64,000 nt of DNA from Clostridia bacterium (GTDB lineage: Bacteria > Bacillota > Clostridia > TANB77 > UBA1234). Positions within the stretch are counted from its first letter, which is position 1; every line of letters begins with the position of its first letter. The notes under the pieces are model-generated. The model was not told where the DNA came from, did not search any database, and saw nothing but the letters and a program-made list of their open reading frames with translations. The position numbers and the translations under genes are program-made. The stretch lies in NCBI GenBank assembly GCA_900765095.1, contig CAAFRB010000082.1, forward strand, positions 97,579-161,578, written 5' to 3'. Positions 50,692 through 60,424 of this stretch are shown one piece after another.

Positions 50692-51417
50692 GTGTTCACT
50701 GATGCAGATAGAAAAAATCTTATAAAAGAATTGAATAAAGAACTTGAAACAAACATGTTTTATAATAATCCGTTAATCTCAAATAAGCCAAAAGTTAAAA
50801 CGAGTGGTATTAGCGATTATGAAGCAAGTAATGTTTCTTTCGAAAGTGTACCAAAGTTTGCTGGAAATATCGCATTTAGTGATACTGTACTCGATTCTCC
50901 AATCTCGCTTGATGATATAAATTTTGATGAAAATGATATTACTGTACCAAGCGTATCTTTTAATACAGACGGTCTTTTTAGACCACTAGTGAATAGAAAT
51001 GCGGTTAATCTTAATAATAAAGTTTATAGCTACTCGGCTTCGTATGCAACTCCAGTTCATGGAATTGCGTTTGAAAGTAGAGGATGTGGCAATGTGGAAA
51101 ATCCACTTACTAAGCCTTGTAATATTGTGAATAGCGTTTACGCTAATTCTCCATCTTGGATTGAAAATAAAAAAGATGCAAGTGTGCATGAGGATAAGAC
51201 TGAAAAAGAAATATATAAAATGGCAGATGTGTTAAAGGATACTAAAAAGTCACAAATAATTTCTTTTACATCTGTTCCAAAAGAGCTATCACTAGTTACA
51301 GCAACGCCTAAATGGAAGAGTATTTTATATAAAGAGATAGATTTGAAAGGAATTTTATTCAAAGAAATAGATATAAAAGGTGCTTTCAAGAATGCTTTTG
51401 GAAAGAATAAAAAATAA
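50692..51417 (+). CDS. Hypothetical protein, 241 residues
   Basis: A soluble, Ser/Asn-rich protein with few helices and a C-terminal pair of similar units (YKEIDLKGIL, FKEIDIKGAF). The start is GTG at 50692 after GGGGTGAGTTAG. No family recognised. It lies behind clpC but after a 100-base gap. Confidence 0.65.
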   Translation: MFTDADRKNLIKELNKELETNMFYNNPLISNKPKVKTSGISDYEASNVSFESVPKFAGNIAFSDTVLDSPISLDDINFDENDITVPSVSFNTDGLFRPLVNRNAVNLNNKVYSYSASYATPVHGIAFESRGCGNVENPLTKPCNIVNSVYANSPSWIENKKDASVHEDKTEKEIYKMADVLKDTKKSQIISFTSVPKELSLVTATPKWKSILYKEIDLKGILFKEIDIKGAFKNAFGKNKK

Positions 51418-51427
51418 GATATAATAA

Positions 51428-51470
51428 AAGGAGATAGATAATTTTAAAATTCTATCTCCTTCATTTTTTG
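51428..51470. terminator. Terminator between convergent genes
   Basis: AAGGAGATAGA and TCTATCTCCTT form an 11-bp stem with ATTTTTT after it. Confidence 0.8.
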
Positions 51471-51494
51471 TATAAAAGATTTTTACTATCTTCA

Positions 51495-51851
51495 TTATCT
51501 TGTATATTCTTTTTCACCTTTGTCGTTTTGAATTGAAATCTCGTAAGAATAGGTTGCTATGTCATCAGCAACTTTAAATATTTTTTTCATTGTATCTGAG
51601 CTTATGTCATACATTTCCATTAAAGCATTTCGTTGTTCGGGCGCCATTTCATAAGTCATAAGTGCAAATTCCACAGTCGAAATCTTTTTATTTCCACCCT
51701 CGTCGATAGGAAATTTTTCAAATACATTTGAAGGTAGAGTCGTAAGCAAAGAATTGATTGTATTTACGTAGCTAATAGTTTTGCCTATTTTCCAATTATT
51801 ATTGTTTAAGCTAGAAAGAATTGAAAGTGCTTGATATCTTCCTAATTTCAT
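51495..51851 (-). CDS. Hypothetical protein, 118 residues
   Basis: A soluble helical protein (KLGRYQALSILSSLNNNNWK ... EMAPEQRNALMEMYDISSD) of no recognised family. ATG at 51851 has TTGGAGATGAT upstream. Confidence 0.65.
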   Translation of the reverse strand: MKLGRYQALSILSSLNNNNWKIGKTISYVNTINSLLTTLPSNVFEKFPIDEGGNKKISTVEFALMTYEMAPEQRNALMEMYDISSDTMKKIFKVADDIATYSYEISIQNDKGEKEYTR

Positions 51852-51998
51852 ATATATCATCTCCAATAACCGTCAGTATGCGAGCATTCTATCATTAACA
51901 GATTTGAAAATCAACTTTTTCTTGGTAAGTTCTAAAAAATCATTGACAAATTGACAAAAGGGGTGTAAACTATTTTAGGTTTACAGAGAGGAGTAACT

Positions 51999-52304
51999 AT
52001 GGAAAAAAGTGTTCATATAAGTATGCTGCTCGAAATGTATGGAAAATTACTTACAGATAAGCAACAAGATGTTACAGATTTGTATTATAACCAAAACTTA
52101 TCTTTAAGTGAAATTGCTGAAGAATTGAATATTACTCGTCAAGGCGTTAGAAAAAGCTTGATAGACGCTGAAAATAAACTGTTTGATATTGAAGAAAAGC
52201 TATGTTTGTTAAAGGAAAAACTAGAGCGTGACGAGAAGATATTAGAAATTACAAAAAAGATAAAGGACAAAAACATTAAAGAAAGTTTAATGAATTTGAT
52301 ATAA
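51999..52304 (+). CDS. ylxM: YlxM-like SRP-associated HTH protein
   Basis: A 101-residue UPF0122 protein with a sigma-70-like helix-turn-helix (LSLSEIAEELNITRQGVRKS) and a helical tail. It precedes ffh as in many Firmicutes and modulates SRP in streptococci. AGAGGAGTAAC precedes ATG. Confidence 0.92.
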   Translation: MEKSVHISMLLEMYGKLLTDKQQDVTDLYYNQNLSLSEIAEELNITRQGVRKSLIDAENKLFDIEEKLCLLKEKLERDEKILEITKKIKDKNIKESLMNLI

Positions 52305-52317
52305 AGGAGTTTTTTAA

Positions 52318-53703
52318 GTGGCTTTTGAAAATTTGAGTAGTAAGCTTCAAAGTATCATAAGTAAGCTAAAAGGCAAAGCTCGTGTTACTGAGGAAGATGT
52401 TAAAGAAATTACTAGAGAAGTTAAATTGGCTTTACTAGAAGCCGATGTAAACTATAAAATTGTTAAAGATTTTACTTCAAAGATTGCTGAAAAGGCATTG
52501 GGACAAGACGTTTTGAAGAGTTTGACGCCTGGTCAACAAGTGGTAAAGGTTGTACATGAAGAATTAGTCGAATTACTGGGAAGTAAAGAAGTTAAGCTTA
52601 ATATGTCACCAAACCCACCTACTATAATAATGATGGCTGGTCTTCAGGGTTCTGGTAAGACAACGATGGCTGGAAAGCTAGCCAATATGCTTAGAAAAGA
52701 AGGCAAGAAACCATTGCTTGTTGCGTGTGACGTGTATAGACCTGCAGCAATTGACCAATTACAAGTAATAGGAAAACAGTTAGATATTCCTGTGTTTGCA
52801 GATAAAGATTCTAAAGATGTTGTAGATATATCTATGAGAGCTCTAAAAGAGGCTAATTCAAAGCTTAATGACGTAGTTATAATCGATACAGCAGGTAGAC
52901 TTCATATTGATGAAGAGCTTATGAATGAATTGAAGAGATTGAAAGAAGCAGTTAAGCCAAATGAAATCTTGCTTGTTGTTGATGCAATGACTGGTCAAGA
53001 TGCTGTAAATGTGGCACAAAGTTTTAATGAACAACTTGGTATTGACGGTGTTGCTCTTACAAAGCTTGATGGTGATACACGTGGTGGCGCTGCACTTTCA
53101 GTAAAAGCTATTACTGGTAAGCCAATTAAGTTTTCTGGTACTGGCGAAAAAATGAATGATATAGAAGTATTTCACCCAGACAGAATGGCAACAAGAATTT
53201 TGGGTATGGGAGATGTACTTACATTAATAGAAAAGGCAGAAGAAAATTTTGATGTAGAAACTGCCGAGAGAATTGAAAAGAAATTAAAGAAAAAAGAATT
53301 TACATTACAAGATTATTTGGACCAATTAAAACAAATTAAGAAAATGGGTTCAATAAAATCTATATTAGGTATGATCGGTATTGATCAACGAGCTATTGAA
53401 CAAGCTAAAGTTGATGAAAGACAATTTGTTAAAGCTGAGGCAATAATTCAATCGATGACTACAGAAGAAAGAGAAGATCCAGACATATTAAATGGAAAAA
53501 GAAGAAGAAGAATTGCTGAAGGTGCTGGTACAACAGTGCAAGAAGTTAACAGATTTATGAAACAATACAATGACACAAAGTTCATGATGAAGAGAATGAT
53601 GTCTAATAAAGGCTCTATAAATAAATTAATGAAGAGCATGTTGAAAGGACAAGATCCGGAAGAGTTGAAGAAAATGAACTTACAAGATTTCAATATTAAA
53701 TAA
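52318..53703 (+). CDS. ffh: Signal recognition particle protein Ffh
   Basis: A 461-residue GTPase that binds SRP RNA (29.3 kb) and signal peptides. N domain, then G domain with GLQGSGKTTMAGKLA, DVYRPAAIDQL, DTAGRLHID and TKLDGDTRGG, and a Met-rich M domain at the C-terminus. GTG start at 52318 after AAGGAG. Confidence 0.97.
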   Translation: MAFENLSSKLQSIISKLKGKARVTEEDVKEITREVKLALLEADVNYKIVKDFTSKIAEKALGQDVLKSLTPGQQVVKVVHEELVELLGSKEVKLNMSPNPPTIIMMAGLQGSGKTTMAGKLANMLRKEGKKPLLVACDVYRPAAIDQLQVIGKQLDIPVFADKDSKDVVDISMRALKEANSKLNDVVIIDTAGRLHIDEELMNELKRLKEAVKPNEILLVVDAMTGQDAVNVAQSFNEQLGIDGVALTKLDGDTRGGAALSVKAITGKPIKFSGTGEKMNDIEVFHPDRMATRILGMGDVLTLIEKAEENFDVETAERIEKKLKKKEFTLQDYLDQLKQIKKMGSIKSILGMIGIDQRAIEQAKVDERQFVKAEAIIQSMTTEEREDPDILNGKRRRRIAEGAGTTVQEVNRFMKQYNDTKFMMKRMMSNKGSINKLMKSMLKGQDPEELKKMNLQDFNIK

Positions 53704-53739
53704 AATATATAAAGCTAAAATTTGAAGGAGGTGAAATAC

Positions 53740-53976
53740 ATGGTAAAGATAAGACTAAGAAGAGATGGTGCTAAAAAAGCTCCTTATTATAATGTAGTAG
53801 TTGCAGATTCTAGATTCCCAAGAGATGGTAGATTTATTGAAGAGATCGGTGTTTACGATCCAATGAAAGAACCATCACTAATTAAAATTGACGTTGAAAA
53901 ATATAATTCTTGGGTAAAAAATGGCGCAATACCAACAGATACTGTTAAGAAATTATATGAAAAAGTTTCTAACTAA
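53740..53976 (+). CDS. rpsP: 30S ribosomal protein S16
   Basis: A 78-residue protein, MVKIRLRRDGAKKAPYYNVV onward, typical of S16. ATG at 53740 is preferred since AAGGAGGTG lies before it. Confidence 0.97.
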   Translation: MVKIRLRRDGAKKAPYYNVVVADSRFPRDGRFIEEIGVYDPMKEPSLIKIDVEKYNSWVKNGAIPTDTVKKLYEKVSN

Positions 53977-54000
53977 TTATCTATACATGGAGGTATAAAA

Positions 54001-54231
54001 ATGAAAGAAATGTTAGAAATACTTGTAAAAGACTTAATTGATAACAAAGACAAAATTGAAATAACAGAAAAGGTAGATAACAACGACGTGACTTTAGAAC
54101 TTAGAGTTGATCCATCTGATATGGGAAAAGTTATCGGAAAACAAGGAAGAATAGCTAAAGCTATAAGAGTTTTGATGAAAGCTTATGCCACAAAAGAAGG
54201 AAAGAAAGTTAACGTAGAAATATTAGATTAA
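54001..54231 (+). CDS. khpA: KH-domain RNA-binding protein KhpA
   Basis: A 76-residue single KH domain with GKVIGKQGRIAKAIRVL as its GxxG loop. It binds RNA with KhpB in many Gram-positives. TGGAGG precedes ATG. Position between rpsP and rimM is standard. Confidence 0.94.
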   Translation: MKEMLEILVKDLIDNKDKIEITEKVDNNDVTLELRVDPSDMGKVIGKQGRIAKAIRVLMKAYATKEGKKVNVEILD

Positions 54232-54250
54232 TTATTTTGGGGGAATTTAG

Positions 54251-54763
54251 ATGGTAGAATATTTTGAGATTGGGCAGATTTCGAATACACATGGATTAAA
54301 AGGTGAAATGAAAGTAAGACCTTTTACCGAGAAAAATGAGGATTGTGCCAAACTTAAAACTATACTTGTAGACTTTAATGGAACACTTAAAGAATATACT
54401 GTTGAATCTGTAAGATACCAAAAAGATGTTGTTTTGATGAAACTAAAAGAAATTAATGACATTGAAGAAGCTGAAAAGCTGAAGGGACATTACATAAAGA
54501 TACCAAGAGATTCCGCTAAGAAGATTAATGAAGATGAATATTTCATTGCAGATTTGCTAGAATGTGAAGTGTATCAGGATGAAACACTATTAGGTGTTTT
54601 AGATGATGTTTTCACAGCTGGCGGAAGCGATGTATACGTTGTTAAGAGAAAAGGTAAGCAAGACTTACTTCTTCCAGCAATATCTTCTGTTGTAAAGAAA
54701 GTTGATGTTGTAAACAAGAAAGTATTTGTGGAAATTCCTAGGGGGTTAGATGATGAGGTTTGA
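54251..54763 (+). CDS. rimM: 16S rRNA processing protein RimM
   Basis: A 170-residue protein with the start YFEIGQISNTHGLKGEMKVR and a PRC-barrel C-terminus (GGSDVYVVKRKGKQDLLLPA). It assists 30S assembly together with S19. GGGGGAAT precedes ATG; the end overlaps trmD. Confidence 0.95.
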   Translation: MVEYFEIGQISNTHGLKGEMKVRPFTEKNEDCAKLKTILVDFNGTLKEYTVESVRYQKDVVLMKLKEINDIEEAEKLKGHYIKIPRDSAKKINEDEYFIADLLECEVYQDETLLGVLDDVFTAGGSDVYVVKRKGKQDLLLPAISSVVKKVDVVNKKVFVEIPRGLDDEV

Positions 54764-55448
54764 TGTATTAACACTTTTTCCAGAGATGTTTGACGCTATA
54801 AAGACAAGCATTGTAGGAAGAGCGATAAATCAAGAAATCATTGAATTAAACCTAATAAATTTTAGGGAATTTTCGACAGATAAACAAAGGCATGTAGATG
54901 ATTGCCCTTATGGCGGAGGTGCAGGAATGGTGATAAAACCAGAGCCTGTATACGCAGCATATAAAGCCATTACAGAAAACATAGAATATAAACCAAAGGT
55001 GATTTTTTTATCCCCTCAAGGAAAGGTGTTTAACCAGCAAATAGCTAGAGAACTTTCTAAGGAAAAGCATCTTATATTGCTTTGTGGTCACTATGAAGGT
55101 ATTGACCAAAGAGTGATTGATGAGATAGTGGATGAGGAAGTGTCTATTGGTGATTATGTCTTAACTGGAGGAGAGCTTCCAGCAATGGTTATGATAGATG
55201 CAATAAGTCGAAATATTTCAGGTGTTCTTAATGAAGAATCTATAGAAGATGAATCTTTCAATGATGGTTATTTAGAATATCCACAATATACAAGACCTGA
55301 AGTATTCTTGGGCAAAAGAGTTCCAGAAGTATTGCTTTCTGGACATCATGCAAACATTGAAAAATGGAGACGTGAACAATCGATTATTAATACGAGAAAT
55401 AAACGTCCTGATTTAATAAAAGAAGAAAGGAGTAACCGAAATGGATAA
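54750..55448 (+). CDS. trmD: tRNA (guanine37-N1)-methyltransferase TrmD
   Basis: A 232-residue knotted SPOUT methyltransferase acting on G37. MRFDVLTLFPEMFD, CPYGGGAGMVIKP and GHYEGIDQRV, ISIGDYVLTGGE-like (VSIGDYVLTGGE) are the family's cofactor motifs. Start overlaps rimM; GGGGGTTAG precedes ATG. Confidence 0.97.
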   Translation: MMRFDVLTLFPEMFDAIKTSIVGRAINQEIIELNLINFREFSTDKQRHVDDCPYGGGAGMVIKPEPVYAAYKAITENIEYKPKVIFLSPQGKVFNQQIARELSKEKHLILLCGHYEGIDQRVIDEIVDEEVSIGDYVLTGGELPAMVMIDAISRNISGVLNEESIEDESFNDGYLEYPQYTRPEVFLGKRVPEVLLSGHHANIEKWRREQSIINTRNKRPDLIKEERSNRNG

Positions 55449-55800
55449 AATTAAAGCTATTGAAAACGAACAACTTAGAGATAACAAATTAGAATTCAAT
55501 ATCGGTGATACTGTTAAAGTACACGTAAAAATTACAGAAGGAAATAGAGAAAGAATTCAGATATTTGAAGGAACTGTTATCAAAAAACAACGTGGTGGTT
55601 CAAATGAAACATTTACAGTAAGAAGAGTTGCTTACGGTACAGGTATTGAAAGAACATTCTTAATGAACTCACCAAAGGTTGAAAAAGTTGAAGTTGTTAG
55701 AACAGGTAAAGCTAGAAGAGCTAAACTTTACTATCTAAGAGATAGAATAGGTAAAGCTACTAAAGTTAAAGAAAAAATCTCTAACAAAGATGCTGAATAG
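55441..55800 (+). CDS. rplS: 50S ribosomal protein L19
   Basis: A 119-residue protein with GDTVKVHVKITEGNRERIQI and VEVVRTGKARRAKLYYLRDR typical of L19. It overlaps trmD by 8 bases; AAAGGAG lies before ATG within trmD. Confidence 0.97.
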   Translation: MDKIKAIENEQLRDNKLEFNIGDTVKVHVKITEGNRERIQIFEGTVIKKQRGGSNETFTVRRVAYGTGIERTFLMNSPKVEKVEVVRTGKARRAKLYYLRDRIGKATKVKEKISNKDAE

Positions 55801-55810
55801 TCATCTAAAA

Positions 55811-55848
55811 AAAGGAGCATTCATTTGAAAATGATATGCTCCTTTTTG
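55811..55848 (+). terminator. Terminator of the ribosomal block
   Basis: AAGGAGCAT and ATGCTCCTT pair, followed by TTTTT. Confidence 0.85.
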
Positions 55849-55881
55849 TAATTTGATTTAAAAATACGAATGCAATTTGTT

Positions 55882-56730
55882 TTATTTAACTCTTAGTATA
55901 CACTTAATTTCTGACTCATATTTTGTTGCAGATGTTGTGATTCCGCTAACTTTCAAACTAGCATTAGAGCCACAGTTATAAACTTTTAAGTTAAGTGTTC
56001 CATTGGTATTCTTTGTATATGATGATAAAAATTCAACATGTCCATTTGTAACTAAAATATCTCCTGCTTTTGCATTGCTTAGAGAACTTATCTTTTGTAA
56101 GTATGAGTTGCCACCGCTTGCACCAATGCTTGCAAACGTAGCACTATTTCTTTGGTAACTAAAATAGTTTTTCATAGACGTATTACCATTTGCACGTGCA
56201 TATTCGTAAAGAACCCAACTTAAAAAGTTACTGCAATCAGTGTAATATTGTCCATTATAACTCTTGCTATTGTCTGCTGGTATTGATCTAACGCCGCTTG
56301 CGGTACTATAGTAAAAATTGTTGGTAGTATAGTATTTTTTGCAATTTTGTATTATTCCAATTAAGTCTGATCTATTTCTATTAAATGTAGGTAGTCCACT
56401 TTGATTACTAGATAAATATGCAACAGATTTCTTTAATGCTGTTCTTGTGGCAGGGCCTACAATTCCGTCTTGAGCTAGATTATTATATTTTTGAAAATGT
56501 ATTATTGCGTTTTTAGTTTTTGTTCCAAATATTCCATCAACATCTATTGTATAGCCGTTTTTCTTTAATAGGTCTTGAACCCACTTAACCCCTGTTCCTC
56601 TTGAACCGTACTTCACAAGATAAGTTGGTTCAGCGTATGGACTTGTGTAAGCCGCAAATGAAATTGTGGATATAGTAAGCATAAGTACAAACATTGATAT
56701 ACATAGTAAGATTTTCTTTGACAATTTCAT
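55882..56730 (-). CDS. Secreted peptidoglycan hydrolase with PG-binding domain
   Basis: A 282-residue exported protein. Signal peptide at residues 1-27; a PG_binding_1 domain (YGSRGTGVKWVQDLLKKNGY ... DGIVGPATRTAL); and an NlpC/P60- or amidase-like domain with DCSNFLSWVLYEY (Cys) and TNGHVEFL (His). It probably cuts or remodels the cell wall. The catalytic class needs a profile search. GGAGGTGATAC precedes ATG. Confidence 0.85.
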   Translation of the reverse strand: MKLSKKILLCISMFVLMLTISTISFAAYTSPYAEPTYLVKYGSRGTGVKWVQDLLKKNGYTIDVDGIFGTKTKNAIIHFQKYNNLAQDGIVGPATRTALKKSVAYLSSNQSGLPTFNRNRSDLIGIIQNCKKYYTTNNFYYSTASGVRSIPADNSKSYNGQYYTDCSNFLSWVLYEYARANGNTSMKNYFSYQRNSATFASIGASGGNSYLQKISSLSNAKAGDILVTNGHVEFLSSYTKNTNGTLNLKVYNCGSNASLKVSGITTSATKYESEIKCILRVK

Positions 56731-56948
56731 TATGTATCACCTCCTAATAAACTTTATACGCTACATCTATATTGTAACATGAAAGTAAAATATTTGTTAA
56801 TGCACAAATATTGGAAACATTGTAATTGCAAGGCAATGCTATATTCCTGCAAAATTAACACCTATTCTAATATGTTGAAAGTTATTTACTTTTATGGTAT
56901 AAACTAATAGAAAAACGAATGAAAAATAATAAATATGAGAGGAAATAT

Positions 56949-57614
56949 ATGATGGGAAAAAATCTTACTAATAAAGAATTAATCATTAAAAACTTAAAAT
57001 GGGTTGTGCTGTTTTTGTGTATGATTGGATTCCTTGCTTTGGCAGAGGACGTTTTTAACAAAAAAATCATGAATGGAGATATAATTGGATACAAATTAGT
57101 ATCTAGATTCTTAATATCCGATTTTTTTACACCAATTGCTAAGTTTATAACAAACTTCGGTGATGCGACGATATTAGTAGTGTTAACGGCAATGCTAATC
57201 GGAATAATAAAGAATAAAAAAATTGGTATTTCCATTTTTGCTAATTTAGGTATAGTTACTGTATTAAATCAATTGTTAAAACAAATATTGCAAAGACCAA
57301 GGCCAACGGAATATAGAATAATCGAAGAAAGTGGATATAGTTTTCCTTCAGGACATTCTATGGTTAGTATGGCTTTCTATGGATACTTGATTTATCTGAT
57401 ATACAAGCACATAGAAAATAAATATTTAAAATGGACATTGATTTCAATATTAAGCATTTTAATTATTTTAATAGGAATTAGTAGAATATATTTGGGCGTA
57501 CATTATACGAGTGATGTCTTAGCGGGATTTTTGATTTCTATATCGTATTTGATAGCCTTTATTCATGTTGTAAATAAAATGTTGGAGAGTGGTAAAAATG
57601 AATTTGAGAAATAA
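56949..57614 (+). CDS. PAP2-family membrane phosphatase
   Basis: A 221-residue protein with six membrane helices and the three PAP2 motifs: KQILQRPRP, SFPSGHSM and SRIYLGVHYTSDVLAGF. Such enzymes dephosphorylate undecaprenyl or phosphatidyl(glycerol) phosphates. ATG at 56949 follows GAGGAAAT. It overlaps dgkA by 17 bases, a lipid-phosphate recycling pair. Confidence 0.93.
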   Translation: MMGKNLTNKELIIKNLKWVVLFLCMIGFLALAEDVFNKKIMNGDIIGYKLVSRFLISDFFTPIAKFITNFGDATILVVLTAMLIGIIKNKKIGISIFANLGIVTVLNQLLKQILQRPRPTEYRIIEESGYSFPSGHSMVSMAFYGYLIYLIYKHIENKYLKWTLISILSILIILIGISRIYLGVHYTSDVLAGFLISISYLIAFIHVVNKMLESGKNEFEK

Positions 57615-57996
57615 AAGACTACTAAAGGTAAAATCGAAGAAAATAGCAAATAGTTTTAAATACGCAGGCGAGGGCTTTATATCATCATTTAAAACTGAAA
57701 GAAACATGAAGTTTCATATAATAATAATGTTGCTTGTTATTTTGGCAGGTGTGTTATTAAAAATAGATAAATTAGAATGGATTATTTGTACAATATGCTT
57801 TGCTATTGTGATTGCGGGTGAAATGTTTAATACGGCTATTGAAACAGTCGTTAACATGATTACAACTGAAAAAAATGAAATGGCAAAGACTGCAAAAGAC
57901 ATAGCTGCTGGTGCAGTTTTAATACTTGCAATAGGAGCTGCCATAATAGGTCTTTTAATATTCGTTCCAAAGATATTAGAATATATTGCACAGTAA
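57598..57996 (+). CDS. dgkA: Diacylglycerol/undecaprenol kinase DgkA
   Basis: A 132-residue membrane kinase with NSFKYAGEGFISSFKTERN, the catalytic GEMFNTAIETVVN and KDIAAGAVLILAIGA, the DgkA signatures. In Gram-positives it phosphorylates undecaprenol. ATG at 57598 follows GAGAGTGG within the PAP2 gene; GTG at 57589 is an alternative. Confidence 0.94.
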   Translation: MNLRNKRLLKVKSKKIANSFKYAGEGFISSFKTERNMKFHIIIMLLVILAGVLLKIDKLEWIICTICFAIVIAGEMFNTAIETVVNMITTEKNEMAKTAKDIAAGAVLILAIGAAIIGLLIFVPKILEYIAQ

Positions 57997-58027
57997 GATA
58001 AAGTAATTGTAGATATTAAATTAAAAA

Positions 58028-58724
58028 ATGACCATAAATAATCGCTTTCATTGGCATCAGAATACAATGAATTTATTTTTGTGTCTGAAAGTGGAGAAAT
58101 AAAAACGTTAAGTGATATTCCAACTTTAGTATACACAGGCACTTCGATAAGAAAGAATTTGAGTTTATTCAAAAAGAAATAGTACAAGAGGGCGAAAATT
58201 TGTTTTGTGATGGTGAACTATTACAAAGAGGCGAAGAAAAGCCGATAGGCGAAACTGAAAAATGGATAAATGTTGGATATAAATTAAAGGGTCCTTCCTC
58301 GAAAGTGTTGTCAAATCTCTTTCCTTATGAATTTGTTTTTCGAGGTAAACATTTAAATGGTATTGAAACTTTCTTCCAAGGAATAAAAATTAAAAATAAA
58401 AATACCCAAGAATATGTATTTAAATATAGTGGATTGGATTCAAATAATATAAAGGCAGCAAGTGATTTTGATTGGAAAGGGTCTGGCATTGTGTACTGGC
58501 AAGGCAAAGAAATAAAGAGGGATAGTGACGAGTACGATAATATAGTTGATGAACTTTATATATCAGCTATACAAAATCCATTATACAGAAATGTACTTAA
58601 AAATATTAATAAACCTATTATTCATTCTATGGGTGAAGTGGACAAAAAGAAAACTGTTTTTACTAGATATGAATTTGAATTTATGCTTAATTGTTTGGTT
58701 GAATTTTTGAAATTGGAGAGGTGA
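58028..58724 (+). pseudogene. NADAR-like domain protein, two frameshifts
   Basis: Joining three frames gives a protein starting MTINNRFH, continuing SEYNEFIFVSESGEIKTL, LSDIPTLVYTG and FDKKEFEFIQKEIVQ, then SNLFPYEFVFRGKHLNGIET and SAIQNPLYRNVLKN. The (S)NLFP-x(n)-E-x2-FQGIK and QNP-LYRNVL pattern resembles NADAR proteins, proposed to act on ADP-ribose or NAD-derived nucleotides. Single-base losses near 58050 and 58141 break the frame; the last 174 residues remain open. It is followed 4 bases later by the phosphoribosyltransferase-like gene. The family call is tentative. Confidence 0.5.
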
Positions 58725-58728
58725 TAAT

Positions 58729-59982
58729 ATGGAAAAATTAGAATTAAAGGATTTTGATTTGCTTGGTATTATAGATTTACAAGATGTATATGGAATTGAA
58801 TCTATGGTTACTCCTATTATGTCTGATGGGAAGATAATATCATATCTATCACGTTCTAAAGAATATTACAATGGAAAAAACATGAAGGAGTTATCTCAAA
58901 CAAGAGAAAAATTAAAAGAATTATTAACAGAATCGGTATCTAAAAAAATTTTGTAATATTAGAATATATGCTTAATTGTTCTGCTAAAGTGTATTTTAAA
59001 AAATTTGAAGAATATATAAAGAATGGAAAAAAGGACAAATACAGAGCTGAATTACAACAGGCTGAAAAATGTTTGATAGAAGATACTACGAGCATGATAT
59101 CAGTTTTGGAAGGAAAAAAAGTGGACAAAAGCTTTATTACAAACATATTGCCTGAGGGAAATGAAAATTGTGAACGTAGATTTATTGAAATGGACAATAA
59201 GGCTATATTGTACCTTTTTTGTGAAGGGAATTCAAAAACTAAATATTGGAAATAATTTTGAGGTTCTAACTCCAGGCTATGGAAGTGTGTACATAGGTCC
59301 ATTTCTTAAAATTATGTGTGGCTATAATTATAGTAACATGATGAAAAGCAAGTATATTGATGAAACAAATGGCACGATATCTCATTCTTTAGTAGATTTA
59401 CTATCTAATGATAAAATGTTACATTCTGATGTTGGAATTTTGTTATTAGATGATAATATCGGCACTGGTTCTACAATGGTTGATATTAAACAAAAGCTGA
59501 AAAAAATAGGAAAAAACAATGTAATGTCTGGTGCTGTTCAATATAATTGGAGAAATTATTATAGAGTTTCAATAGGGGAAAAAACGGATATAGAAAGATT
59601 TGAAGTAGATGATTATGACTTTTTAACGCCACTTAATTATGCTGGACACAAATTGTATGAACATGCTGTAAATGCTTTGAACTCTAGTGGAATGGAATAT
59701 ATTGAATATTTAAATACAAAGGGATACAGAATGAATGATAGGTATTGTGACATTGTAGGAGATTTACTTAGTGGCTTAACATGGGCTGGGAAAGCTAATT
59801 TAGAGCTTATTCCACTAAAGAAAAGTAATAATGAATTATGTGAAGTCCTTCCTAAATACAAACATGGACCATTTAGAGTAAGTAATACAAATGCAAGACT
59901 AATGATACAATTCATGTACAAATCATTGCAAAACTTACTAGATAAAGATATTGATGATAAAGAGCATAGTAATAGAGAATGA
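58729..59982 (+). pseudogene. Phosphoribosyltransferase-like protein, two homopolymer frameshifts
   Basis: Three frames join into one protein of about 417 residues. The C-terminal half contains VGILLLDDNIGTGSTMVDIK, a PRPP-binding loop (hhhhDDxxxTGxT) of type I phosphoribosyltransferases. The first break is in an A7 run at 58942-58948 (one A missing), the second in a T6 run near 59215-59220 (one T extra). AGAGGTGATAAT precedes ATG. It sits between the NADAR-like and SWIM genes and its end overlaps an ATGA start, so the three probably formed an operon. The base acted on is unknown. Confidence 0.65.
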
Positions 59983-60004
59983 GAAGATTTTATCTTGAAT
60001 AAAG

Positions 60005-60364
60005 ATGAAACAATTTGTGTATGAAAGTGTTGTAGAAGGAACTGATAAGTACAATGTGCATTTAGATATTGAACATCCTAGAAAATCTACATGTGATTGT
60101 CCTTTAGCTAATGGTAAAAGAATAATATGTAAGCATATAGTTGCAACGTATTTTGAAGCTTTGCCAAGAGAAGCCAAAGTATTTGAAGAAGAACAGAAAA
60201 GATTACAACAAGAGTATGAAAAAGAGCAAGAGGAGGAATATAATAAAGCAATTAAATATTTAAATAAAATGACAAAGCAAGAATTAATTAACGAATTAAT
60301 TCAAGTGTTCGATTATGGACCCAAATGGCTATATAACGATTTTGTAAAAAGAAATCTATATTAG
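60005..60364 (+). CDS. SWIM zinc-finger protein
   Basis: A 119-residue protein with STCDCPLANGKRIICKHIVA, the CxCx(n)CxH SWIM motif that binds nucleic acid or protein, then a Glu-rich coiled segment. The N-terminus is doubtful: a short frame from ATG at 59979, overlapping the previous stop, ends after seven codons, so the original start may have been upstream and lost. Confidence 0.75.
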   Translation: MKQFVYESVVEGTDKYNVHLDIEHPRKSTCDCPLANGKRIICKHIVATYFEALPREAKVFEEEQKRLQQEYEKEQEEEYNKAIKYLNKMTKQELINELIQVFDYGPKWLYNDFVKRNLY

Positions 60365-60424
60365 AGATAAATTAAGAAGTGCAAAAAGGGCATTGAAAAA
60401 ATATAAATTGAAAAGGAGGCGATA

